Shown: positions 11,901-21,659 of the stretch, piece after piece
How the letters are laid out: each line of letters opens with the position of its first letter
How positions within the stretch are numbered: position 1 is the stretch's first letter
From: Leuctra nigra
Taxonomy: Eukaryota; Arthropoda; Insecta; Plecoptera; Leuctridae
Length of the DNA: 64,000 nt
Direction of reading: 5' to 3'
Assembly (NCBI GenBank): GCA_934045905.1
Contig: OW203762.1
Coordinates: 20,864,345 to 20,928,344 of the forward strand
Notes under the pieces: generated by a model
Database searches by the model: none
Told to the model about the DNA's origin: nothing
The model's input: only the letters and a program-made list of their open reading frames with translations
Translations under genes and position numbers: made by a program

Positions 11901-14900
11901 AGACCAACATTGTCTCTTATTTTACAAAATTTCATCCCAATCAGTTAAGAACGTATGAACTTATTAACATTTTTAATATCTGTCAGTAATGAAGTATCAA
12001 AATGAATGTTTTCCAGTGCCAATTGGATTGAATCTGATTTGTTTTATTTTAACCAGGGTTCTTAGATGCTTAGATGTTATTTGCAAGTTTCAATGAAAAG
12101 CATAATAATATGTTGTGTTGATTGAGTTATCATATTTCAATTCAATATGGATGTATATGTTTTCTGTGCTTATGTACGCATTTCCGGTTCGAGAATTTGC
12201 ATGTCCCCGTGCTCGCTCACCAACGCGTTACACTAAGCGTTTTCCTAGTTTCTTAGATTTAATTTTGACCAGTTGTGAAATTTAAAAACCGTATATGAAC
12301 TTTCGGCACGAACATTTGTAAAGGATGGATGAAATTCCTTTGCATATTGTTGGAACAAAGTGGGTTTGAATTCCCGGCTCGTATAACCAATATACTATCT
12401 GGAGCTCTTAACTAAAAAATAAGACGAAGACTTCTCAATAGACTTCTGAAATCCGTAGCTATCCGAATCGATAGATATTGCCGTGTTTCTCCCGTAGGCA
12501 CCACTAATAATGTGTTCTCTTCGTGCAATGTCGCTCTTTGATTCGATTACAAAACCACTAGAGACATCTTTGTCAAAGTTTGGACAGAAACATCACTAGT
12601 AATTAGATTATTTGAGTTAGCTTATCGTGGATGTATATGGGTTGTTAAGTTACATGTAAGAACGTATGGGTCTAACCTTCCTACATGTAAGGAAAACTGA
12701 GTAAGAAGATTAACAGCTCGTCAATTACTTTAGACAATTTTGACACATTGGGAAATTTATTCAGAAAATATATGCAGAAACATTCATGAGATAAATGTCA
12801 AAAGTCACGGTCTCATAATATTCTGTGAAAATTGAGTTAGAACTCAACGCGTTTAAGTAAACTTAGTCGATTTTATTGTCCAGCAAACGCGTCCAGAAGT
12901 GGGCAACAAATTCAATTTGGCCAATTTCTATTTCTAGCAAATAAGATAGCGTTTTGAATTAAACTCTGAAGATTGGCTTATTATATAATTGAGATTGTCC
13001 AATTTGAATTATATAGTGTGTACCAGCACCAATTAAAAAAACACGCAAAATTCTAAATTCTAATTTCATTTTTCACTAGACTTCACAAAAATTAAAATAA
13101 GTCGTCAGGGAATATTAGCGAAGTACGTTTTAAATGTAAGTTGGGGGCTTTTTAATTACTTTTTGTCAGCCCACGATATGGAATTGTTTACGTCGTATGA
13201 AAACATCACTCTTTCATTATATCGTGATAATATTGGAAGGCAAACATACTCTACCCACATTCTCAAACAAATCCATGTTGTTTTAACTTGCAAATGAAGG
13301 TATTCAACTTATAAATATAGATTGCACATCTTGCTCTTAGGCATTGTTAAGCAAATAGTTCGAACTAGTCGTCCTCCTGTATTTCAAGTATAGAATGATC
13401 AATAACAACACTACAATTAGTGAGACAATTTATTCTCTTATTGCCTTTAATTATGTATATACGATCTTTACCTAGCAAGTATTCAAGGTTAATTTCGTCA
13501 TGTTGGCAATGATTGACTTATTACGAGTAAAAAAGATCAAAGATATTTCTCAATTACCTAATGATATGTTTAATGATTAGTTAAAACCTGAATAAATTGT
13601 GTCCTGTCTTAATCTGCAGCGAATTATCTAACTGAACAAGTTCTCTGCACTTTTCTACCAAGCTCAGAGTTGAAATATAAAGTTCAAACACAATTTTTCG
13701 CCTTGCCTGAATGATGAGACGATAAGTCGAATAACAGGTTGAATAATAAAACCAGTATTAATCGGTTCTTCTAATTCTACGAGGTAACAGGAGGTCAATA
13801 ATCTTGACAGATTGTTTTAAGTACTATTCAAGAAAGAGAATATTGTCATCTAACTCACGAGGGAGAAGTTTTTAAATATTTATACTTCACAAAGATTACA
13901 AACAAATTAATATCCACATCCATTCCAAATCACACGATATTGCAATACGATAATTGCAGTTTGTAATTAAAACATTTTAAGTCACAAGTGTTTAATTTTT
14001 AGTTTTGCTCTATAGATTTAAACTTCACGAAAATTTTTTTATAGTGGACTTCCCTATTCGAGCAAGCCCATGAACTGAGAAGAAAAGTTTTTGCGAGTAA
14101 AACTCTTCTATCATAATAAGCAATAATTTGATATTGATGATTCTTACAAAACAAATTAGCGTAAGTTCTTCCTAATTACACTCACTCACAGCTCTAATCA
14201 CCCACTGTTCCTCACTCAACTAATTCAAGCTAAAATTAGCTCGTTTCAGTCCATGGTAAGCTACATTCTATAGCCAGAAAGTTTGCTCAACCATTGAAAA
14301 TGGAATCTAAAGAAACTCTTTTCATGTACGATGTACTTTCATGTACTTTTCATGTATTTAAGTTTTCATATTTCACATTTTCTTCTAAAAGTGTATTTAT
14401 CAATAATTCCACTAGCTTTCTTTATACGTTTGGGAGTGTTTTAAAACATATCACAATATTATTCCTTCGCTGCTCCCTTTTATCTATGAAGTGTCGATTA
14501 TGAATTCAGACCTTACAATCCCTGACAGAAACAATGCAATCTATCATCTGTACCTACGTATCAAATTAGAACTTAAAAACACATTCCATATGTTAATGTC
14601 ATTAGCGGACGTCCCAAAGTCAATGAAATAAATTGGTATTAGTTTTTTTAATTAACTATAGATAATGGATGTTGTTTTAATTATCGCAATAAGTACTAAA
14701 AGAGGTCAAAAGTTTCGGGAATGGCAGGGTTATCGGAGAGGTGCACAAGTTCGATTTTATGACTTCTGAACACAGTCATCTGATTGGGTCAATATTTTAT
14801 CAGATAATGCCGAATAAGAAGTGAACCTCGGAGAATATTTCAATGAACAAAATTGTATGTCTTGTCGTCATTTATAAGAGAATCAATGAAAAGCACCTCA

Positions 14901-17900
14901 AACAATTTGAAAGTAATTTTAGCGGTACAGCGACTGTTGCATGGTTTTCCATAGAATAATCTATTCCAAAATTGTTTTCGGTGTTTTTTCTTTTTCCTTG
15001 TCAGTTAAAACATAATTTTTTAAGGAACTTGAAGACTGCCCGAAACTTAATTTTGTCCATTAAAGTTTTCTTCGAGGTTGACTTGCTTTTTCGGCGATAA
15101 CTGAAAAATTATTGACGTAATTATGTTTATTGAGCGAGCGAAGTGAGCGTCTCCTATTGGCTCTTTTGGCACGGACCTCTGTTTTTTCTTTTTTTTTATG
15201 TTTTTTTTCTGTTGGGTGAGGCTGTACAGGTCACAGTTTTTCTTCGATCGAGCTGAAATTTTGCACACATGTAGAGACAACCTTTTCTGTTTGCTGACCC
15301 CAAATTTTTTTGAAATTCATTAATTGGCTAAAATTTAAATAAACATCTCCTGATGGTAGGTTGAAAAATGACAATGGTTTTCGATAAAACTGATCAAACT
15401 CATATTTTGGCTATACAGGTCAGAGTTTTTCTTCAATCGAGCTGAAATTTTGCACACATGTAGATACAACCTTTTCTGTTTGCTGACCCCAAATTTTTTT
15501 GAAATTCATTAATTGGTTTAAATTTAAATAAACATCTCCTGATAGGTTGAAAAATGAAACCGGTCTTCGATCATTCTGATCAAACTCATATTTTGCATGA
15601 TCATTAAGACCAACATTGTCTCTTATTTTACAAAATTTCATCCCAATCAGTTAAGAACGTATGCACTTATTGACATTTTTAATATCTGTCATTAATGAAG
15701 TATCGAAATGAATGTTTTCCAGTGCCAATTGAATACAGTCTGATTTGCTATATGTACCAGGGTGCTTAGATGCTATTTCAAGTTTCGATGAAAAGCATAC
15801 TTTTATGTTGAAGGAGTGGATCATATTTCAATTCAATATGGATGTATTGTTTTATGTGCGTTGTGTACGCATTTCCTGTTGGAGAATTTGCACGTAGCCG
15901 TGCTCGCTCATCAACGCGTTACACTGAGCGTTTTCCTAGTACTTAATACATAATATGCTAATAAAAAGTCCCACAATCGAAAATGTGCACTAGCAACTCC
16001 CACACCTCTTAACAACTCTTTCACAAGCAAACCTTTTTTTAACTCTATTTTAGTTCGTTTTTTAAAAGTATTTTGGATGTGGTGGAAATTGTCATACCTC
16101 CTAGCGCTCCATTGCTTGCAGAGGACACAAACTAAATGTCATTCCATTATCATCTGGTTCTACATATTTTGTTACCTGAACTGACGAATCCAACAAAATG
16201 AGAATTACACAATTGGTCGTTATCCATACGTATGCACAACATTGTATAGTTTCATCCTATAGTTTCACAACATTATAACGTTGTAATGTGGTTGAAACTA
16301 ATGAAACAAGTTAGAAATACTTGGCAATGGCCAATTGTTCAATTATGGAGGACAATTGCAACTCAAATGGGTGTTTGTGTCTACCTCTGCTTTGAGCGTG
16401 CTGTATAGAGACTGGATATCATCGGGTGTGCTAATATTCATGCCCGTCAGCGTGGTGAGCTGCTGATACAACTCCTGCGCACCGAGCTTTTCCAGCGTTG
16501 CGTTCACTTCGGCGCTGCTCATCACCTTCTGCAGCTGCTCGTAGTACCTGTTGCAGGGCACGCGTACGAGCAGCAGCTAGAACAAGTTCAGACAAGTTCA
16601 AACTCCTGCGCGCCCAGCTTCTGCAGCGTTGCGTTCACTTCAGCGCTGCTTATCACTTTCTGCAGCTGCTCGTAGTACCTGTTGCAGGGCACGCGAACGA
16701 GCAGCAGCTAGAACAAGTTCAGACAAGTTCAAACACGTTCGCGCCGAGCTTCTGCGCTCGAGGAGTAGCTGGAACAAGTATAGACATGTTCAAACACATG
16801 CGCACTGATGTTCCGCGCACGAGGAGTAGCTAGAACAAGTGCCGACAAGTTCAAACTCATGCGCGCAGTGCTTCTGCGCACGAGGAGTAGCTAGAACAAG
16901 TTCAGACAAGTTCAAACACATGCGTGCTGATATTCTGCGCACGAGCAGCAGCTAGAACAAGTTCAGACAAGTTCAAACACATGCGCGCTGATGTTCTGCG
17001 TACGAGCAGCAGCTAGATTATAGACGTTGAGCTAGATCAAGTGCAAACAACAAGTTCAAACACATGCGCACAGTGCTTCTGCGTACGAGGAGAAGCTGGA
17101 ACACGTTCAGACTAGTTCAATGGAATAAGTTCAGACGACTTCTTCCTCAACCTTCGTTGGGGAGAGTCACAAATACTGCTGGCCTATCTGACCATGTCAG
17201 GCGCCATTAAATAACAGAATAATTCTGAATTTTAAACAACTACTAACTGGCCTATGTGCCAAAGTACAACGAGTGAAAATACCTATATAGCATAATAATA
17301 AATTAATACATTATAAAACTACATCGAATATAAATCAAAGCTGGCCAGTATGACCATAGATGTCGAGTGCCATTAAAACCGGAAGTGAAAGAAAAAGAAA
17401 GAATAAGTTCAGACAAGTGCAGATACGTTTGCACATTATGTTCTGCGCGCCAGGAGTATCTGGATCTATTTGATATGACGAGATTTGTTGGTGCTTCATA
17501 CTTTATTTTGCTCAATTTTCATAATTTTTGAAGTTTACCATTCTTTCATCCATAAAATCGATAGAGCGAGAGTTTTTCTTTAAAAGATGTCTGCGTACCT
17601 TCTTATACAAACTACTTGATTACTTTACAAAGCTAAGACGGTTGCAAATTACTTATATGGACTTTTGTCTTGTTTTTTTGACATATGAGATTGTTGTTTC
17701 AGAATGTGTATTTACATTGTCCTGACTGAGGGGCTGACTGTGGACTGGAATGGGCTGCCAGTTGAGCCGCGGATTCCACTTCTGGACTGCTGGTGGAGGC
17801 CAGAGGCCGGCCAACTCCAGCTGCAAGGACATCTTGGTGCGGTCCACGTCAGTGCTCTGGGCGTACATCACCTCCGAGCTGTAGAGGTCGCCCAGGAAGC

Positions 17901-20900
17901 GGTTGTAGCGCTTGCGCAGGAACTTGCCCTGCTTGAACTGATCCAACTTGCCTTTCTGAAACACGCACAAGTAGATGGGTAAACGTTGTAACTAACATCT
18001 GTACTTAGGAGTGTAGGAACGTCTTTCATCGGGGCAATCCTAAGGAGAGTAGTAAAACTACAAATCCTATAATCTTGCACATAAAAATCATAGTACAAAT
18101 GCTATGACTAGCACATTCAAATTTAGATATCAAAACTAACATTTCCTGACCATGAAGAGTGAAACGTTCAATACCTATAAATATATATTTGGGTGTATTT
18201 TTTTTATTTTTTTACCTTTTAAAAGTAAATATGGGGCGCAAAAATAGTGTCATATTTGTTTTGAAAACTCTGTAGTAATAGATCAAGTTAAAGTGGTACT
18301 GCGCAAAAATGGGCACAATGGTATTGTCTATAAACCTGGAAGATAGCTGCGCCCCCCCCCCCCCCCCCCCCCCGTTTAACCATCAAGGTACCTACTTTTA
18401 ATTCGAAGAGAATAAAAGTAGTACAATATGGGAAGATGGTCCCATTTTTCCGATTTTTTATTCAAAACTTTCCAAACGCTCGACTTGTTTTGTGGGGGGT
18501 GGGGATATCCTACCCCTTCCTCTCATCCTCCCAGTTTCAATGAGGATAAGTAATTATTTATTTCATGTTTTTTTTTCAAATATTCGATACAAAGTAAAAA
18601 ACTAATTAAATAAATGAATTTGTGGCTCGTACTCAAGATTATGTAGTCTATTTTACAGTCACTTTATCTATCAACTTCCTTTAAAATATTCATACCGATG
18701 AGTTACTTATCACTCTTCATGACCATGAAAAAATGAGTTTAAACCCAAAATAGAACGATGCAGTTTGCTTTGGAAGGTGTCAACCTCCAACACCTCGGCG
18801 ATACAAAATTGATTTTACCCGACTGGGAGTCGAACTGCTGTTCATCTGATAACCTGTCAGCTTCGAGTAGGCAACCACCAGGGAACCTTTACAAGATGCA
18901 AATTCCGTCCATCTATCAAATTGTGCAAACTTTCACATCCCTGGGTATTATAAGAATACATATTGTATAGGATTTTCTCGCCGTGAACCTGCATATTTAC
19001 ATATTTTAAACCCTTTTCTTGAGCTTTTCTTTAAGAAAAATAAATAACATTTTGTACATAAATAACGTAGATATATTGACGAATAAATCTCAAGATAAAA
19101 CTAAGGGCATGATTATTATTTTACAAAACACTTTCACTTAATAAAATTCATGTTGCCAAGTGTGAAAAATAAAAAAAATATATTTTTACTTCCTAAACAA
19201 ATTATCAAGAAGATAGAAATAAAAAAGCCCACGAAATGTAGGTAGGGTACCTATCATTTTAGTACTATGAATTCGATGCCAGAGGCATTATTAATAACCA
19301 TAATGTATTTGTTCAATGATTCTAATAGAAGGTGATATATCTTTCGGAATAAAATGGAGGAAACAGAAAATGCTGTGAATGAATGTCACTTACATTAGTG
19401 AGCTGGCCCCATCCTACAGGAGCAAATGTAGCATTGATGTGCGGGTCAGTGGGATAGGTGTCAGCAGGGGTGCGCTGTCCATGTCGAAATATCTGCAACA
19501 CAATATCATATTGAGACATAGTCACTAACTTAGGGTAACCCACCACTAATGCTAGATACAGAAGGGGTTAGCATGGTTTTAGTATCGTTCGATTCAGTTA
19601 AATTTTGTCTATCAGTTCTAAAATCCTTTTTGCAGGAAACGGAAGTGAGTAATAATGAGCAAGCAATTATAAACTCATTCCATGCGAAATCATGTAATAT
19701 ATTTTAACTGTCACTTATTTCAATGACACTTCGCCTTGTTAAGAATTAATACATTCATTGGATACGTAGTCATCCTCTTTGTTGACGTACGTACGTGCAT
19801 GTTAAACATTAGAAGTTATATTTGCAAGCGTACAATTTGACGTACACTCAACAAATCATGAAACGGTATTTGAAAGAAATTGATTAGTTGAAACAAATGT
19901 TTAGCATCATACTAAGAAGTATATGCTAACTCGTCATATAACGCTTTTAGGTGAGCTCTGATTTTATTGATAATAACATCAGATTGATTGTCATGGAACC
20001 TGACAAGCAGCAAATCCGTTTCGTTCAAATGCCGTTTTATGATTTGTAAAGTGTGTGTGCGCAACTTATCGGCCGGCAATGTTGAATTTTTATCAACTTC
20101 CTACGTAACTTTGTAAGGAATTAGAATTGAGGTATCTACGTCAATTGTTCATAATCATTTACTCCAAAAGGTTCTGGATGAAAGGGCTGAAAGGACCAGT
20201 AGTCACCCGCGAAGCCATATTTGTGGACAAAGCAATTACTGAATAACCTTAATTGGCATTAATTAGCTTTTGAATGACAACCATTTTTCAAAGCATCTTA
20301 TTTCTTAATCTACAGCAATAAGATTTCATTTGATATGACACACGACTAGAGATGTAAATCGGTAATAACCGCGGTAATATTACGGTAATATTACCAAGCA
20401 ATATTACGGTAATATTACCAAGCAATTTTACGGTAATATTACCGTTTCTTTCTTTTTTTGCTGGAGTACCTAGGTACATTTTGTATTTTAAACTGGATCT
20501 TATAAAGTTAACACATCAAATATTGGTGGTTACTGGTCATCCATCATCATTGAATCTTTTCCAATACAGAAGAGACTTAGTCAAATTATCTTATGAAAGA
20601 CCATGGAATTTCGTATTAGTCGTATGTACACTCATAATAGGCAGAGAAGTAGCTCGTAAATGAACCACGATCGTTTTGTATCCGAAACTCACATTTTTTT
20701 CCAATATTACCAATTTTACCAGATTTTGGTAATATTACCGGTAATATTACCATTTTTTAAATTACCGGTAATTTTACATCTCTACACACGACTGATTCAG
20801 GTGAAAATTGTGTGGATTATGTTTAATTAAAGTCGTATTCATTAATTTTTAGGTAATTATGACCGAGTTCTGGCGAGTGGATTTTAAAGGTTTTTTGATA

Positions 20901-21589
20901 AACTGCAGTCTTCCTACATAGAAAACATTTTGTCTAAATCTATCGATGCTTCATTATAAACTCTTTGATAAAACCTTCTTTTGGAAATAGTGAAAGGTCA
21001 ATCAATAATATTACTAGACTGAGTATTAGTTGATTCAATTGATCTTATTCGAAATATAATTTAAGAATAAGTTGAAATTACTACGTAGAATTTGTGATGT
21101 ATCTGTTACGCTGTACTAAAAGATAAACATAGGAGATTCCTCAATAAAGTCATCACTTTTGTACCATTTAATTTTGAAAAATTTGAAAACTTATTTTAGT
21201 ATCAATAATTTTTTAGTCAATCTTTGCAATATAAACACCAAAAAATATAAATATTTCTTGGGCACAAATATTCTATTTATAATTTGGTGTTTATATTGCT
21301 ACGGTCGTTTAATAAATTAACGTTACTCTAATTGTTTTTCACTTTCTAGTACAAAAGTTATGATGATTAATAATATCTCCATTGTTTACTTGCAGCTGAC
21401 AGATTAGAAAATTTCTATTCGACCTTCACAATAGTCAAGGATTATTAGTTATTCATTTAATTGCAATATATCTAGTAAATAAATATGCAATCAGTTGTTG
21501 CAAGTACATACCACGTGCACTAGTTGGAGGTCCGCCACAACACATGCCACTGAGAGAGCAAGAAATATAGGAAGCGCTTCGGCCAACAT
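5999..21589 (-). CDS. secreted histidine acid phosphatase (prostatic/venom type)
   Basis: Hydrolyses phosphate monoesters through a phospho-histidine intermediate; secreted or lysosomal. Seven exons on the minus strand: 21512-21589, 19394-19492, 17716-17955, 16385-16576, 10567-10690, 8104-8321, 5999-6178. Phases close exactly to 376 aa plus stop, close to the usual family length. Residues 1-19 are a signal peptide (MLAEALPIFLALSVACVVA). The catalytic RHGQRTP motif lies at residues 29-35, created across the exon 1/2 junction, and the proton-donor His-Asp of YAGHDST is at 276-277. Late motifs HEPYPLTLPGC and a CETTC pair match the family C-terminal third. Several N-glycosylation sequons (NAT, NIS, NTT) are present. 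The start is the ATG that begins the signal peptide. Exon 6 uses a GTGCGT donor; skipping it would break similarity to the LFLRNTTSHEPYP segment. Exon 4 is partly duplicated upstream. Insect paralogs include venom-expressed ones, but nothing here shows the tissue. Confidence 0.93.
7124..7221. repeat. perfect 29-bp-arm inverted repeat
   Basis: Arms starting TATGGTCGGTGACAGG (7124) and ending CCTGTCACCGACCATA (7221) are exact reverse complements for about 29 bases, with a ~40-bp spacer. It lies in the last intron of the acid phosphatase gene. Likely a small MITE or solo fold-back remnant. Confidence 0.7.
7413..7675. mobile_element. degenerate TA-flanked MITE (chain member 1)
   Basis: The right end, reverse-complemented, reads CACCTGGCCCAACTAATAAC followed by GGTAATTGAACGAAACGG. 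This is a diverged form of the terminal repeat seen at 7678, 11143, 19842 and 32345. The left end near 7430-7460 carries AAAACGGTATGCTCGAAAG. The right flank is the TA at 7676-7677. The left limit is approximate. Confidence 0.5.
7678..7870. mobile_element. TA-flanked MITE (chain member 2)
   Basis: The left end is CACTCAATCAAC; the right end reads GTTGAGTG. Internal arms TTTGAACGAAACGGATTGG and CCAATCTGTTTCTTTCGAA pair. It is flanked by TA at 7676-7677 and 7871-7872. Same Tc1/mariner-style MITE family as 11143-11358. Confidence 0.6.
7873..8064. mobile_element. TA-flanked MITE of a different family (chain member 3)
   Basis: Terminal inverted repeats of about 30 bp start CACTCCTGGACACTGAAAT and end ATTTCAGTGTCCAGCAGTG; GGCCCGCGG lies inside both arms. 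TA flanks are at 7871-7872, shared with the previous element, and 8065-8066. It ends only 40 bp from the splice donor of acid phosphatase exon 6. Confidence 0.65.
8929..9061. mobile_element. small palindromic MITE
   Basis: CACGCTAAATTT on the left faces AAATTTAGAGTG on the right, with TA at 8927-8928 and 9062-9063. Internally, GTGAAATCCACTCAAAAA pairs with TTTTTGAGTGGATTTAAC, so most of the element folds back on itself. Confidence 0.6.
9753..10025 (-). other. unassigned 90-aa ATG-to-stop frame in an acid phosphatase intron
   Basis: The minus-strand frame runs from ATG (10025) to TAA. It ends in a hydrophilic, coding-like tail (residues 35-90, with KHLENFLKKTG). I recognise no family. It lies between exons 5 and 6 of the acid phosphatase on the same strand and has no convincing splice partner. 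It could be chance, a nested small gene, or a remnant of a retrocopy. Confidence 0.2.
11143..11358. mobile_element. Tc1/mariner-style MITE with ~50-bp terminal repeats
   Basis: The best-preserved copy of its family here. Ends are GGTACACTCGACAATTCATA and its exact complement, continuing as AAACGGTATTTGAACGAAA versus AAACGGTATGTGAAAGAAA. TA lies at 11141-11142 and 11359-11360; a TA four bases further in would also fit. No transposase is present. Confidence 0.75.
11431..12250. repeat. ~820-bp interspersed repeat, copy 1
   Basis: Begins TTGAGCGAGCGTAGCGAGCG and ends near GCTCGCTCACCAACGCGTTA followed by CACTAAGCGTTTTC. It has a long T tract at ~11484-11506 and an internal ~190-bp unit present twice (GGCTGTACAGGTCAGAG and GGCTATACAGGTCAGAG). 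About 80-90% similar by eye to 15130-15940. Related pieces are at 38780-39430 and 49470-49870. Its minus-strand frames are shared between copies but show no recognisable protein. Confidence 0.75.
12251..15129. other. acid phosphatase intron 4, unique-looking stretch
   Basis: AT-rich intronic DNA between the two copies of the 820-bp repeat. No exon, RNA gene or clear transposon end was seen. The open frame at 14294-14503 lacks coding character. Confidence 0.5.
15130..15940. repeat. ~820-bp interspersed repeat, copy 2
   Basis: Same orientation and structure as 11431-12250: TTGAGCGAGCGAAGTGAGCG start, T tract, two ~190-bp internal units with GCTGAAATTTTGCACACATG, and the end TCAACGCGTTACACTGAGCG. 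The two copies are about 2.9 kb apart in the same intron, so ectopic exchange between them could delete only intron sequence. Confidence 0.75.
16470..17130. repeat. minisatellite derived from acid phosphatase exon 4
   Basis: The 5' part of exon 4 plus its splice acceptor and adjoining intron (~16470-16603) is duplicated as a ~130-bp unit at ~16600-16731. It is followed by about five shorter ~60-bp units that keep GAACAAGTTCAGACAAGTTC, a stub resembling TGCGCGCTGATGTTCTGCG, and CGAGCAGCAGCTAG. On the minus strand CTAG|CTGCTGCTCG is the exon 4 acceptor, so each unit carries a copy or decayed copy of that splice site. The array sits immediately upstream of the true exon. Confidence 0.85.
17131..17715. 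other. acid phosphatase intron between exons 3 and 4, remainder
   Basis: Contains decayed outliers of the exon-derived array, for example GAATAAGTTCAGACAAGTGC near 17400 followed by TTCTGCGCGCCAGGAGTATC. No exon or separate gene is visible. Confidence 0.5.
18353..18374. repeat. poly-C tract
   Basis: An uninterrupted run of about 22 C residues inside acid phosphatase intron 2 (flank GCTGCG before and GTTTAACC after). It is a likely sequencing and assembly weak point. The exact length should not be trusted. Confidence 0.8.
19842..20055. mobile_element. diverged copy of the TA-flanked MITE family
   Basis: The left end reads TACACTCAACAAATCATGAA followed by ACGGTATTTGAAAG. The right end has CCGTTTCGTTCAAATGCCG followed by TTTTATGATTTGTAAAGTGT. 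Same family as 11143-11358 but more decayed, with the right TA lost. In intron 1 of the acid phosphatase gene. Confidence 0.6.
20347..20784. mobile_element. hAT-like MITE with 8-bp duplication CACACGAC
   Basis: Ends TAGAGATGTAAAT and ATTTTACATCTCTA (complementary after one gap) are flanked by identical octamers CACACGAC at 20339-20346 and 20785-20792. The interior is rich in GGTAATATTACC palindromes, at least five, which extend both arms. The 8-bp duplication fits hAT transposase. No transposase gene. Confidence 0.8.
21226..21299. repeat. short inverted repeat
   Basis: GCAATATAAACACCAAA faces TTTGGTGTTTATATTGC, and the middle contains GGGCACAAATATT. A related sequence (CAATATAAACACCAAATTAT, then TTTGTGCCCAAAC) occurs at 63839, so this is a dispersed element. 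Confidence 0.6.
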
Positions 21590-21659
21590 GACTACTACAC
21601 TGGCAATATTTGCAGGCAGCAACCAACTTATACTTCACCTTACTATCTGAGCCGGCATA

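Noticed and set aside
11404..11935. Minus-strand frames shared with 15047-15641
   Set aside because: Their similarity reflects two copies of one non-coding repeat. Lys-rich runs come from the T tract and no protein family fits.
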